Assembly: GCA_003577145.1 (NCBI GenBank)
Contig: QEUP01000002.1
Location: forward strand, 140,215 to 204,214
Reading direction: 5' to 3'
From: Acidobacteriota bacterium
Lineage (GTDB): Bacteria > Actinomycetota > Acidimicrobiia > Acidimicrobiales > Microtrichaceae
Length of the DNA: 64,000 bases
The notes under the pieces were generated by a model, which was not told the DNA's origin, made no database searches, and worked only from the letters and a program-made list of their open reading frames with translations. The translations under genes were made by a program, and so were the position numbers. Positions 1 to 11,400 of the stretch are shown in pieces. How positions within the stretch are numbered: position 1 is the first letter of the stretch; every line of letters begins with the position of its first letter.

Positions 1-391
1 CGGTCTCGGCCCTGCGCCACGCGGCGAGGTCGTAGCTGTAGTAGCAGTGATGCCGCCCGTCCTCGACGAACACGTCGAGTGGAACGGGCTTGATGGGCCG
101 GTAGTCGTCGTCTGACATCACGAACTGCTCGGCGACCGCGCCGCTCTTGATCATCCCCCTGCGCAGGACGTAGTTGCACGAGGAGTGGTCCAGTCGTGGC
201 AGTTCGGGGGCGAGGTCGCCGGCCGCCTCGTCGTCGCTGATGAAGGTGACCGACCTACCGAGTACGAACGAGGGGATGGAGGCAGCGGGAGCCACCACGA
301 GAACGTCGTCGACCCAGGGCATGAAGTGCTCGACGTGGACGAGCGTTTCGCGAAGGACCTCGGGACGGTTGCTGATGTAGGCGATCTGCAT
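1..391 (-). CDS. Partial glycan-synthesis enzyme (glycosyltransferase or stealth-like), cut by window edge
   Basis: The frame is open from an ATG at 391 (MQIAYISNRPE) to the left edge, so only the first 130 or so residues are visible. The N-terminus looks like the first strand and helix of a nucleotide-sugar enzyme, with VDDVLVVAP following. An acidic stretch (VMSDDDYRPIKP) resembles the DDD/DxD metal-binding motif of GT-A or stealth-type sugar-phosphate transferases. It lies 60 bp downstream of a GT4 gene on the same strand, so it probably belongs to the same surface-glycan operon. No strong ribosome binding site precedes the ATG. The family is a guess; that it is coding is better supported. 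Confidence 0.55.
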   Translation of the reverse strand, partial: MQIAYISNRPEVLRETLVHVEHFMPWVDDVLVVAPAASIPSFVLGRSVTFISDDEAAGDLAPELPRLDHSSCNYVLRRGMIKSGAVAEQFVMSDDDYRPIKPVPLDVFVEDGRHHCYYSYDLAAWRRAET

Positions 392-451
392 GAGCCATCG
401 ACGACGCCGTGCACCTTCGGCGGGCGCATCAGGGTCGCATCCTGGTTGTGA

Positions 452-1735
452 TTATCGCACCTGCTCGTGGACGACCCGGCGAACGGCGGCCAGCACCTCC
501 TCCGTGGTGCCGTCCCAGGTCGGGGCGACGTACTGCGAGACACGCGCCAGCCGCTCACGGTGGTAGTCCTCGTCATCGAGATGGCGACGTATCAAACGGA
601 CCAGCTCGTCGAGGTCGTGGGGGTCGAAGTACTCGGCGAAGTCCCCGCCCGCTTCGGGCAGCCCACCGCCGCTGGAGGACAGCACCACCGACCCGCGCTG
701 GAGCGATTCCATCACCGGCAGCCCGAGCCCCTCGTAGAACGAAGGCGTCACCGTCAGGTGGGCACCGTCATAGAGACGGCCCAGGGTGGTGTCATCGGCG
801 GAGCGGTACCAGATCAACCTGCGCCGGTACTCGGGGTGTGAGGTGATGCGCCGCACGACTGCCTCGGTGCTCCAACCGGGCTTGCCGACGATGACGAGGC
901 CCAAGTCGTCGTAGTCGGAGCGGAGCCGGTCGAAGGCGTCGAGCAGCAGCGGGTAGTTCTTGCGGGGCTCGAGCGTGCTCACCGACAGCACGAATCGCTT
1001 CACCGCCGGCGGGAGCGCCTTGTCGTCGTGTTGGAAGCGCAGCGGCCGGAAGTCCGCACCCAGTTTGATGGTGCAGGTGTCGATCTCGTGGTCGGGGTAC
1101 TGCTCGGCGCAAAAGGCGCGCAGGTCGCTCTCGGACTGCGCGGAGATGCACATGAACAGCGCACTGTGGCGAAGGTGGGCACGGAGGTGCTCGTCGTAGG
1201 CTCGGACGACCTCGGGGAGGAACCAATCGGGATGCCGTTCGGGCATGACGTCGGGGTGGACCACGACGATGGGGATCCCCCGTCGCTGTAGCCGGGGGAG
1301 GAGCTCCGAGCGCGGCAGGGGATCGTGCCACGAGGGCTCCATGTCGAGGAACACCGACCCGCGGGGGAGCTCGCCGATCACAAGCTCCTCGGATGCCGGA
1401 GTGCTCGGGCGCCGGGCGCGGTTCTTCACCGCGCGCTTGATTCGGGTGCCGACCCGCCCCGACGTGGCCAGACGAGCCGTGCGGGCGGCCCAGACGGGCA
1501 ACCTGTCGAGCGCGCTCGCAGCCGGTTCGCCGGGATAGACGAGCGCGACCCTCTCCTCGTCGGTGAGCCGCCGGTAACCCTCATGATCCTCGCACCAGAT
1601 GACAGGCACGAAGTAGACGTCCGACTGCTCCGAGCGGGGGAGGCGACTGAGGAGCTCTCTCGTGAGGCGCTGCAGCCCGGTGGTCCAGTTGGCGTGGAGC
1701 GTGTTGGTGACCTCCACGAAAACCGGGGTGCTCAC
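452..1735 (-). CDS. GT4-family glycosyltransferase (GT-B fold)
   Basis: The 427-residue protein has the layout of family 4 retaining glycosyltransferases. The N-terminal acceptor half begins MSTPVFVEVTNTL. The C-terminal nucleotide-sugar half has the hinge LSVSTLEPRKNYPLLLDAF (about residues 240-260), the strand VIVGKPGW, and the donor-site motif PSFYEGLGLPVMESL (about 335-350), whose EGLGLP..E carries the E-x7-E pair. It probably adds a sugar from an NDP-sugar to a cell-surface polysaccharide at the cytoplasmic membrane face. Its start overlaps the stop of the upstream double glycosyltransferase by 4 bases, so the two are translationally coupled. Donor and acceptor cannot be read from sequence. 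Confidence 0.88.
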   Translation of the reverse strand: MSTPVFVEVTNTLHANWTTGLQRLTRELLSRLPRSEQSDVYFVPVIWCEDHEGYRRLTDEERVALVYPGEPAASALDRLPVWAARTARLATSGRVGTRIKRAVKNRARRPSTPASEELVIGELPRGSVFLDMEPSWHDPLPRSELLPRLQRRGIPIVVVHPDVMPERHPDWFLPEVVRAYDEHLRAHLRHSALFMCISAQSESDLRAFCAEQYPDHEIDTCTIKLGADFRPLRFQHDDKALPPAVKRFVLSVSTLEPRKNYPLLLDAFDRLRSDYDDLGLVIVGKPGWSTEAVVRRITSHPEYRRRLIWYRSADDTTLGRLYDGAHLTVTPSFYEGLGLPVMESLQRGSVVLSSSGGGLPEAGGDFAEYFDPHDLDELVRLIRRHLDDEDYHRERLARVSQYVAPTWDGTTEEVLAAVRRVVHEQVR

Positions 1736-4113
1736 AAGCCCAGGCCCCTCGTGACCACCTCGACGAACTGCTTGCCCAGTACGTCCCAGTCCGCTTGCTG
1801 CTCGGCGTAACGACGGGCGAGCCCGGCTCGCTCGGAGGCGGCCGCCGGGTCGCCCAGCACCGCGACGACGCCCTCGGTGAGCTGGTGTGGCTGGACCACG
1901 ACGCAGAGCTTGTCGGCAGCGGGGATGCCTCGGGCGCCGACCAGTGTCGTGACGACCGGCACGCCCCAGGCGAAGTACTCGAGGAGCTTGAGGTTGCTGC
2001 CTCCCCCAGCGGCCATCGGGTTGAGGGCGAGGTCGGCGCCGGCGAGCAGGGCATCGCGCTGGGAGTCGCCGATCACGCCGAGCAGGCGGACGTTGGGGGG
2101 GGCGTCGCCGGGGTTCAACAGCTCGGTGTGAGCGCCGGCGAGAACGAAGGTGGTGCCGTAGAGGTCCGCCGCAGATTCCATGATCGCTCGTCCTGCGATG
2201 ACGTTCGGCTGATGGCCGGAGCCGAGGAACAGCGCCAGGCTCTCGTCCGGAGGTCGGCCCAGCTGGGCCAGCAGACCGGCGCGGTTGCGCTTCCTGTCAG
2301 CGGCGGCGATCATGGGCTTGGAGCGCGTGTCGACCCCGTTGCCGATCACCACGAAGCGGTCTGTGGGTACTCCGTAGGTGCTCGACAACGTGGCGGCGTC
2401 CGTTTCGGTGGTGACGGTCACCACGCGGGATGCGGCGACCGCGGCGCGTTCGACTCGCTCGACGTGACGAAGCCACCAGGCTCCGGCCTCGTCGGCGGGC
2501 AGCACTGTCGCCTTCAGCGCCAGCTCTGCGTTGTGGGCGTCGAGGACGATGGGCAAATCGGGCCGAAGCGACTCGACCGCCGGATGCATGTAGGGGTGGG
2601 CGAGGACGACACCGGCAGCCTCCGAGAGCGCCGCGTCGATCTCACGCACCAGCAGGGGCGACGCCTCGTACAGCAACGACGCCCCTATGTCGGTCACGCC
2701 CACCCGACCGGTGAGTCGGCGCAGCTCTGTCTCGGCGTCGTGGTGCCGCGCTGACATCGGCACCGACACCTCCCTGAAGCCGACCCCGAGGGTGTGGCCG
2801 CGGATCAAGCCGTCGTCAGCTGTCAGGCTCACCAACTCGACGTCGGCAGCGGCGGTGAGCGACGCGTAGAGGTTGCGGCACCGTTGTGGGCCGCCGCCGA
2901 TGCCCTTGAAGACCGGGTAGGTGCTGAGCACCACGACCTTGGGCGGGTCGCTGCGGCGGCGGACCCGGGGCGACGTGAGCGTTTCCAGGACCGACCCCCA
3001 CGTCACCTGCCGCGCCCGGGCCAGGGCCGCCTCGCCGAGCTGCCTCGCGGTTTCGGGATCGTCGCTGAGGCGCGCAAGGGCAGCTCCCACCGAGCGAGGA
3101 TCGGCATCGACCACCATGCCTGTTCGTTCGTCTGCCAGCTCGGTGGGTCCGCCCGAGTCCGAGCAGGTGAGCACCGCTCGGGCGTGCAGCATCGCCTCCA
3201 GCGCCACGTAGCCGTAGTCCTCGTCCGCGGGGACGAACGCGACGGCGCGGGCGTTGGCGTACAGAGCGGCGAGCTCGTCGTCGCCGACGTCGCCGATCAG
3301 CTCGACCCGAGGATCACCTGCGGCGAGCGACTCGAGCCGGCTCCGGTCGGGCCCCTCGCCGGCGATGAGGAGGCGGGTGGGGCCCGGCACGTGCCGCATG
3401 GATTCGACCAGCAGGTCCAGGCGCTTGATCGGTTCGAGCCGGCTGACGGTGAAGAAGTAGTCGTCGTAGGGTCCCGGAGGCCCCACGGTGAGCGACGTGG
3501 GTGGGTGGACGGCGTCGACGGTGACGTCGGGCGGGAAGTAGCCGGGGCGGCGGGCCACCGTCCGCGATATGGCCGCGTGTCGGCGGATCCGGCGTCGGTC
3601 CAGAGCCACCCGGTCGAGGTGGTGGACGACCGCGCGCGCCAGCGGCCCCGGAATCGCCATCGCCGGGTGGTTGTTGCCCAACCGTCGGGCGGCCGCACGT
3701 ACCCGATCGATCAGCTCGAGGGGGTCGGAATGCACAGGGCCGTCTTCGATGATCGCCATCGCCGCGTCGATGTCGATGTCGGACGGGATGCGCTCGTCCT
3801 CCAGGTGCGTCGCCGGGTACAGGTCGTAGAGCCCCCGCAGCGGGTGCAGTAGGTAGACGACGTGGTTCGGATGTTCGATCATCCACGCCGGGTACTTGCC
3901 GGAGATGACGAGATCGAAGTGGGAGAGGTCGAGGCCGGCGAACTGCTCGTAGCCCGACACGAGGTCGGGGAGCACCAGCTCCCTGACCGGGAGCTTGATC
4001 AGCTCCGCGTCGTGACCGGCCTCGACGAGAGCGTGTTCGAGTCCCGCCCAGAGCCGTTCGGCCCCACCTCGTCTGAACGGCACCGGGCTGGGCGCGACGA
4101 CGGCGACTCTCAT
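1732..4113 (-). CDS. Tandem double glycosyltransferase (two GT-B modules)
   Basis: At 793 residues this is about twice the length of a normal GT4 enzyme and reads as two complete modules. Module 1 (about 1-375) starts MRVAVVAPSPVPFRRGGAE, has the hinge FFTVSRLEPIKRLDLLVESM, and the donor motif VPADEDYGYVALEAMLHARA. Module 2 (about 390-793) starts VVVLSTYPVFKGIGGGPQRC and has LALFLGSGHQPNV and LNPMAAGGGSNLKLLEYFAWG. Two linkages made by one chain, or one active and one regulatory module, are both possible. It overlaps its neighbours by 4 bases on each side, so all three genes are likely one transcript. No frameshift is needed: a single uninterrupted frame covers both modules. Confidence 0.85.
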   Translation of the reverse strand: MRVAVVAPSPVPFRRGGAERLWAGLEHALVEAGHDAELIKLPVRELVLPDLVSGYEQFAGLDLSHFDLVISGKYPAWMIEHPNHVVYLLHPLRGLYDLYPATHLEDERIPSDIDIDAAMAIIEDGPVHSDPLELIDRVRAAARRLGNNHPAMAIPGPLARAVVHHLDRVALDRRRIRRHAAISRTVARRPGYFPPDVTVDAVHPPTSLTVGPPGPYDDYFFTVSRLEPIKRLDLLVESMRHVPGPTRLLIAGEGPDRSRLESLAAGDPRVELIGDVGDDELAALYANARAVAFVPADEDYGYVALEAMLHARAVLTCSDSGGPTELADERTGMVVDADPRSVGAALARLSDDPETARQLGEAALARARQVTWGSVLETLTSPRVRRRSDPPKVVVLSTYPVFKGIGGGPQRCRNLYASLTAAADVELVSLTADDGLIRGHTLGVGFREVSVPMSARHHDAETELRRLTGRVGVTDIGASLLYEASPLLVREIDAALSEAAGVVLAHPYMHPAVESLRPDLPIVLDAHNAELALKATVLPADEAGAWWLRHVERVERAAVAASRVVTVTTETDAATLSSTYGVPTDRFVVIGNGVDTRSKPMIAAADRKRNRAGLLAQLGRPPDESLALFLGSGHQPNVIAGRAIMESAADLYGTTFVLAGAHTELLNPGDAPPNVRLLGVIGDSQRDALLAGADLALNPMAAGGGSNLKLLEYFAWGVPVVTTLVGARGIPAADKLCVVVQPHQLTEGVVAVLGDPAAASERAGLARRYAEQQADWDVLGKQFVEVVTRGLGL

Positions 4114-4334
4114 CGTCGGGACCTCGGCGCGGCGCCTGAACCGACTGCCCCGCTGGTGGCCTGCTCCACGACGCGGTCCATGTACGCCGCCACGCTGCCC
4201 TCAGCACGGCGGGCTCGCCACCGGGCCAGCCGGCGATTGAGGCGGCGAGCCAGGCGCGGTACGAGGGCCTCGCTGGTGCGTAGGTAGTCGAGGCCGTCGC
4301 TGAGCGGTTTCTTGGTACCTGATCGGGTGGTCAT
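4110..4334 (-). CDS. Small basic hypothetical protein (74 aa), first gene of glycan operon
   Basis: I do not recognise a family. The 74-residue product is rich in Arg and Leu (LVPRLARRLNRRLARWRARR) and predicted helical, with no membrane segment or signal peptide. Its stop codon overlaps the ATG of the double glycosyltransferase by 4 bases, the same coupling used between the next two genes, which argues that it is translated. It would be the first gene of the minus-strand glycan operon, transcribed away from the divergent TetR gene. A role as a membrane-surface adaptor for the glycosyltransferases would be speculation. Confidence 0.5.
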   Translation of the reverse strand: MTTRSGTKKPLSDGLDYLRTSEALVPRLARRLNRRLARWRARRAEGSVAAYMDRVVEQATSGAVGSGAAPRSRR

Positions 4335-4414
4335 GGCTCGAGGGCTGGCGGAACCACCCCAATCCTAGGAGGCCCATGCCAGGTACATGTGCCCGCCGGC
4401 GCGCCCGGCGGGTG

Positions 4415-4443
4415 TTGACAGATGCCTCGTAACGCCCCACGAT
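4415..4443 (+). promoter_or_regulatory. Predicted promoter for a leaderless TetR transcript
   Basis: A consensus -35 box TTGACA (4415-4420) is followed by a 17-bp spacer and CACGAT (4438-4443), which keeps the A2 and T6 of a -10 box. The ATG of the TetR gene at 4450 is 7 bp past the -10 box, exactly where transcription should begin, and no Shine-Dalgarno sequence precedes it. A leaderless mRNA, common in actinobacteria, is inferred. Confidence 0.55.
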
Positions 4444-4449
4444 CCTGGG

Positions 4450-5217
4450 ATGGCCCACGACGCCGTTCCGCTCAACCGACGCGAGGCGAACCGCGTCCGG
4501 CGCCGCAAGGAGTACCTCGACACAGCGGCCCACCTCGTCACCACCCAAGGGCTGGACGGCTTGACCATGCAGGCCATCGCCAAAGAGGTCGGTGCGGCGG
4601 TCGGCACCATCTACACCTACTTCCCTTCGAAGAGCGACCTGGTCTCCGAACTCCAGTTGATCGCCATCGGGGTGCTCACCGACGCCTTCGATCAGGCGGT
4701 CGCGAACCTCGACGAGTTCCTCGATGCTCGAGAGCTCGAACCGGCCGACCTGATCCTCACCCGGCTGTGCGCCTTCGGGGCCTATTTCATGGATGTGTCC
4801 GAGACCTATCCCGAGGAGTTCCACCTGCAGCAGATACTGCTCAACGAACGTCGCGAGATCGTGGACATGGAGGACGTCCAGAGGGTCATCCCAGCCGCCT
4901 TCGAACTGCTCGGTCGGCCCCGCAGGCTTCTCGACGAGGCCGTCGAGCACGACCTGCTCCGCCCCGGGTCGGCCCTCGAGCGGGTGATCATCTGGGTGGC
5001 GGCGCTCAACGGCGTATCGCTGCTCGACAACGTGGCCAGGATCAACCCGGCGTTGTTCGACACCCGCCGACTCGTCCGCGGGCTCACTGACGGCCTGCTG
5101 CGCGGGTGGGGCGCTCCTGTCGAAGCTGTCGCGGCGGCCGAGCAGCGGGTCGACTACTTCATCGAGACCGGGCCGTTCGTCCCGCTCGTTCCCCGCTTGG
5201 TCGAAAGGACGCAGTAG
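4450..5217 (+). CDS. TetR/AcrR-family transcriptional regulator
   Basis: The 255-residue product has the TetR N-terminal DNA-binding domain at about residues 18-65: a helix with [19 protein letters not shown], then [20 protein letters not shown], the classic recognition-helix signature. The rest is the variable helical ligand domain. I place the start at ATG 4450 ([20 protein letters not shown]) because it matches TetR N-termini and a promoter sits just upstream. Upstream in-frame codons extend to 4387 but overlap that promoter. It is divergent from the glycan operon and precedes the giant RHS gene, so either could be a target. It does not look like KstR2. The ligand is unknown. Confidence 0.85.
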   Translation: MAHDAVPLNRREANRVRRRKEYLDTAAHLVTTQGLDGLTMQAIAKEVGAAVGTIYTYFPSKSDLVSELQLIAIGVLTDAFDQAVANLDEFLDARELEPADLILTRLCAFGAYFMDVSETYPEEFHLQQILLNERREIVDMEDVQRVIPAAFELLGRPRRLLDEAVEHDLLRPGSALERVIIWVAALNGVSLLDNVARINPALFDTRRLVRGLTDGLLRGWGAPVEAVAAAEQRVDYFIETGPFVPLVPRLVERTQ

Positions 5218-5402
5218 CCGGGCCGCCAGGCGCCTCTCTGTCGGTGAGCGAGGCGTGTCGGTTGGTGGGGTTGGGCGGGTGTTGGCGGGTACTTCTCCCC
5301 GCGTTTCTCTTGTCGGGGCCAACGTGCTCGTTGCTTCGGGGGGCATGGGTGATGCTGATCGTGAGTCGTGGATGGCGGCTTGACGGTTTGGGGAGGGACG
5401 CG

Positions 5403-8400
5403 ATGGGGCGGGTCTGGGGGGTCCGGCGGGCGGGTTTGGTGTTGTTGCTGGTGATGGGTTTGGTGGGGTCGGTGTTGGCGGTGGTTCCTGTGGTTCGGGC
5501 TGCGGCGGAGCCGGTCGCGGAGCCGGGGTTGGGGTCAGAGCCGGTGCCGCCGGTGTTCGGCGAGTCGTCGCTGGCCGGGGAGTCTGGGGCTGATGGGTTG
5601 CGGGCCCCGGAGTCGGCGGGTGTGGTGGATCGCAGTTTGCCGGTTGATTCGGAGGCGGATTTCTCGGGTCCGCCGCCGACGTTGGGCCAGACCCGGGAAG
5701 CCTGGTTGGGTTTGCGTGAGCTGCCCGAGCAGGGGGACGAGCCGGGCAGTGGTTTCGTGGAGGGCGAGTCGGTCAGGCTTCATGAGCGCACGACCGCGTC
5801 GGTGGAGGTGTACGCCAATCCGGATGGGACCGAGACGCTGTTCGCGTCGCCGGAGGTGATGCGGTTCCGGGACGGGTCGGGCGGCTGGGTGGATTACGAT
5901 TTGGGTTTGGTCGATTCGGGTGACGGGGCGTTGGTGGCGGAGGCGTCGGATGCGGGGGTGCGGTTGCCGACAGATCCCGCGGTTGAGGGGATGGTGGTGG
6001 TGGACAGCGGGGCGGGGCGGTTCGTGTGGTCGCTGCCCGACGTGGTCGAGGTGGCCGGTGGTGAGGCGCCGGGGTCGGGTCCGGTGGTGGTGTTGCCGCC
6101 GGAGACCGAGGGTGGTGTGGCGAATCGGGCCGGTATCGACGGTGCGGGTGATGTTGATGGTGTGGTGGCGTTGACCAAGGGCGGGTTCGAACAATCGGTG
6201 GTGGTGGGTTCTGCGGGCGGGCCGTCGTCTTATCGGTTGGTGGTGCAGGTGCCGGCGGGGGTGCGGGCCGAATCGGTTCAGAGTTCGCCGGGGGTGTCGA
6301 GTTATGTGCGTTTCGTTGATGGGTCCGGTGCTGAGGTGGGGGTGTTCGGTTGGGGTGTGGCCTATGAGACGGCCTCGGGCGGTTTGGGCCCGGCGGCGAG
6401 GGGGGCGGTGAGGACGTCGCTGGTGGCCCAGCAGGGTGAGCGGGTGGTGGTCGAGGTGGCTGTTGATGGCGAGTGGTTCAACGATGCGGCCCGTCAGTTC
6501 CCGGTTACGATCGACCCGGGTTGGGCGCGCAACACCCGACCGAACTGTGAGCCTGGTCCGTGCGGCTATGACACCTGGGTCGACAGCAGCATCCCGACCT
6601 GGACGGGGGGCTGGGGCTATCCGGCGTTGGCGGCGGGCAATGACGGCAGTGGGGTGAGCCGGGCGTTCATGACGTTCTTGCCGTTGCCTGAGGGGGCGCC
6701 GTCGGGCAACTTCTTTGTCACCGAAGCGGAGCTGGCGGTGCTCAACGTCACCCCGGGTAGTTGTTCAGCGAAAGAGATCGAGGTGGCCGGCCTGGTCGAG
6801 GACTTCGGGGCGGCTACCAGCTGGAACGACCAGCCCCATGTGCACCCCAGCGTGGTGGAGGACACCGAGATGGTGGGCTGCCCGCAGGACCCTGAAGGCA
6901 CGGTCCAGAGCTGGGATGTGACCGGCTACACCCGCAACTGGTTCGAGGGCACCCAGGCGTTGATCGCTGCGGGTTTGGGCTATGCGGGTTCGGAGTTCGG
7001 GTTGCGCCTGTCGGCGGGCAACGAGGCGGACACTGCCACGGCTCGTGTGTTCCGCTCGGGTAACACCGGGGAGCCTTCCGGCGCGCCGCTGCTGGTGGCT
7101 ACCTATGAGACTCGGCCTGACGCGCCGGCTCATGTCTCTCCTGCGGACGGGGCGCGGTTGTTGGAGGTGCCGACCCTTGTGGTCGAAGAGGTCGCCGACC
7201 CCGACGAGGACGAGGTCGACTACTGGTTCCGGGTGTGGAGCACACCGGGCGAGTACGAGAACGGGCTGGTGTTGAACTCGGGCTGGGTCGAGGACCCGTC
7301 TTGGACCCCGCCTGCCGACGCCTTGGAGGAGGGGGTGTTCTACACCTGGCGGGCCTATTCCAGCGATGGTGAGACCATACCGATGTGGTCGCTGGCGACC
7401 CGTAGTTTCATGGTGGATGCCCACCCGGCGTTCGCGCCTACGGACGGCGCGGGGCCTTTCGGGGTGGATCTGGCCACCGGGAACCTTACGGCGGGCTGGT
7501 CGGGCCCGCAGTTCCCCACGGTGCAGTCCGGTTTGGGTGTGGGCGGGTCCTATGACGCCGGTTCGGCGTTGCCGGAGACGGGTTTGACGGGCAGCTATTT
7601 CAACGACACCAACGGCAACGACGTGTTCGATGACGCGGTTGTGATCCGACGTGCCGACCCGGCGGTGTCGTTCATCTGGACGATCGCCGGCGGCCCTTAC
7701 CCCGAGCTCGATATGGGTGAGTGGCTGGGCCGCTGGGAGGGTTTCATCGAGGTGCCCGCCACCGGTGATTACGACTTCGGCGCGGTGTTCTACGGCAAGG
7801 CCCGCATCAGCATCGACGGTGAGCCCGTGCTGGAGCGTTGGGGCAGCGTCGCCTATGAGGACGCCGCGGTCTATGACGCCAACCCCCTCAGCCTCAGCGC
7901 CGGCACGCGCTATGCGGTCACTGTCGAGTTCGCCGCGCCTGCCCCCACTGATGGGTTCATCGAGTTGTGGGCCAAAGGAGCGGTGAGCGAGCAGCGGGTG
8001 GACAGCTCCTGGCTTTCCCCCAAGCAGTATGAGGCGCACGAGGCGCTGTCTGAGGGCTGGACGCTGGACGCGGCGTCGTATTGGGGGTTCACCCATGCGG
8101 TGGTCGGCAACGACAGCGTCACCGTCAAAGACGCGTTCGGCGCCAGCTTGGTGTTTGATCGCAGCGAGGACGGCACCGGCTGGGAACCCGCCGAGGAGTG
8201 GAACACCGCCACCCTCGCCGATGACGCCACCGCAGAAGGCCAGCTGGCGTTGCAAGCCGACGGCTGGACCTATGTGTTCGACGAGGACGGCAAGCTGGTG
8301 TCCGCCTCGTCGCCGGTCACCGAGGGCGACTCGGCGCCAACCCACGCCTACAGCACCGTCACCGTCGGCGGGATCGACTACCAGCGCCTAACCGGGATCA

Positions 8401-11400
8401 CCGATGCGGTGTCAGGGCGTGCCATCACCTTGAGCTATGAGGACGGAAGCGCCGGTTGCCCGTCGCCGCCGCCGGGTTTCGACGCCGCACCGCCGGCGGG
8501 GATGTTGTGTGAGGTGTCCTACTGGGACAACACCGCCACCGCGCTGTTCTACGTCGAGGGCCGCCTGGGCCGGGTGACCAACCCCGGCGCGGAGGTAACC
8601 GATTTCACCTACGGGACCAACGGGCTGCTGGCGGGTGTGCGTGAGTCGCTGGCCGCCGACGCGGTCGCTGCGGGGGTGAGAGCTGACGACAGCACCACGT
8701 TCTGGCAGGTCGGCTATGACGGCGAAGGCCGAGCAGATTCGATCACCGGGCCCGAACCCAGCCCCGGCGCGGCGCGCCCGGTCACCTCCTACAGCTACGG
8801 CGCCGCTTACACCGACGTGCACGTGGCGGGCCTGGCCGAACCGGCCGGGTTCACCCGCCGGGTCAGCTACCATCCCGAGCTCGGCCGCCAGGTCACCGAC
8901 ACCGGCGCCGACGGTCTGAGCGCCACCACCGAATACGACGCCTTGGACCGCCCGTGGGCTATCACCGACGGGGCCGGTCTCAAGACCACCACCATCTATG
9001 ACGACACCGGGCAGGTGACCGACACCTACGGGCCCGCCCCCGCCGCCTGGTTCGACGCCAACGGCTACCCCACCGGACACGAGGCCGACACACCCCATCA
9101 CACCACCGGCTATGACGAGTTCGACACGCTTCACGCCACCTGGTGGGACAACACCGAGATGCAAGGCACCCCGGTGTCGACTGACATCGGTGTCGGCACC
9201 GCCGGCGGCGAGATCGACTTCACCTGGGGCTCACACCCCGACACGGTCTTCATATCGGGCAACAGCTACTCGGGGCGCCTGACCGGCCAGATCAACCTCG
9301 ATGTCGCCGGCACCTACACCATCGAGTTGGCCCGCAACGCCAAAGCGATGGCCTGGGTGGACGGCACGTTGATCGGCGAGGACTGGCAGAGCACCACCTC
9401 CACCCTGTCGGCGGACGTCGAGGTCGAAGAGCCGGGCTGGAAACAGATCGTGATCGCCTTCGCGCACCCCGGCAGCGGGAACGCCGCCCTGGATCTGCGC
9501 TGGCGCAAACCAGGCGCGGGCTCGACGGTGACCGTGCCCGGCACCAGCCTGCGACCCATGTTCGGCATCGCGACCACCCAGAGCGGCCCCGACGGTGACA
9601 CCACCGCCACGGGCTATGAGGATCCCGAGACCGGTGTCGCCACCTCCACCAGCGCTGACCCCTCAGGCGAAGACCTCACCCAAACCTTTGGCTACGAGCC
9701 GGCAGGCGCCGGCTACCGGCGTCCGCTGTGGCGCACCTTGCCGGCTGACAACGTCGGCGCAGGCGGCGGCAGCGCCACCCAAATCACCTACGCCTACTAC
9801 GGCGACAGCGAGACCGTAGACAACCCCTGCACCCCTGAAGCCGACCCCGCCAACCAGGCCGGCGCACCCAAGCTCAGCACCGGCGCCGACCCAGACGGGC
9901 CCGGCGGCGAGGAGGCGATCAGCCACGAATCGGTCTATGACGCCGCCGGGCGCGTCGTCGCTCAGCGCACCAACAGCGACGAGTGGATCTGCACCACCTA
10001 TGACAGCCGGGGCCGGCCCGTCACCGTGGACTACCCCGCCTGGGGCGGCGAACCGGCCCGCAGCGTCATCACCAACACCGCCGCGGGCCCCATCGGCGGC
10101 GGCTCCCCCGGCTACTACGACCTTGTCATCGAAGACGAGCCGTTGGCGTACTGGCGGCTCAACGAAACCTCGACCAACGACCCCGCCGCTGATCACAGCG
10201 GCAACGACAACGACGGCACCTACAGCGGCACTGTGCAGCTCGAACAGCCCGGCGCGATCGAAGACGACGACGCGGCGGCCTTCGACGGGGGTCAGACCGA
10301 CTCGACGGTGGCCACCCCGGACCTGGCTCTCATCGAGGGAGGCGATTTCACCGTCGAAGCCTGGGTCAACACAACCGAGAACCGCACCTGGCGGTATGTT
10401 TTCAGCGAAGCCCACTCAGCCAGCCTCTACACCGAGTGGGGGCTGATGTTGAACTCGGGCAAACCCCGCCTCTATGTCCGTGAGAACGCCGGCAGCCAAC
10501 ACATCCTCGAAGGCCCCACCGCCGTCAACGACAACGAATGGCATCACCTGGCCGCCACCCGAGATGGCAACACCTTCACCCTCTACGTCGATGGCGATGA
10601 GGTCGACACCGACACCTTCACCCCCGCCGCGATGGATGTGAACGACGGTCGCATCGCTTCCAAGCGGGGCTGGCCCTGGGCGTCGGCGCACCTGGCGGGC
10701 ACCGTCGACGAGGTCGCCGTCTATGACCATGCCCTCAGCGCCGCCGACATCGCCGAACACCACGCCAACACCAGCGCCGGCGGCGGCGGTGGCAGCCCCA
10801 CCGGCGACCCCCTCGTCACCACCGTCACCGACCCCGCCGGCACCATCACCACCACCACCGACCTGTTGGGACGCGTCACCGCCTACCAAGACGTTTGGGG
10901 ACAGACCACCACATACACCTATGACCAGGCCGGACAACTCGTCGCCAGCGACGGCCCCGCCGGGCAGCGCAGCGTCACCTACGACCCCGGCGGGCGCATC
11001 GACACCGTCACACTCGACGGCGAACTGGTCGCCGACGCCGCCTACGACGCCGAAGCCAAGCTCATCTCCGTGGACTACCCCGACGGGACCGGCAACGCCG
11101 GCAACGGCACCAGCCTCGCTCAGGTCAGCTACGACCAGCTCAAACGCCTCACCGGGCTGAGCTGGAACCAAGCAGACGACACCCTCCTCACCTCAGACAC
11201 GGTCACCCGCAGCGTCGCCGGGCGGGTCACCGACCAGAGCATCGACGGCACCGACCCCAACCCGGCAGGGCCCAACTTCGCCTATGACGGCGCCGGGCGC
11301 CTCGTCGCCGCCCACACGCCCGGCCACACCCTCACCTACAGCTTCGACCAGACCGGCGGCTGCGGCCCGCTCACCACAGCAGGCGCCAACACCAACCGCA

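Noticed and set aside
6765..8345. 526-codon open frame antisense to the RHS gene
   Set aside because: It is a mirror of GC-rich codons in the RHS gene, with Arg/Gly/Val-rich, non-family sequence and no ribosome binding site.
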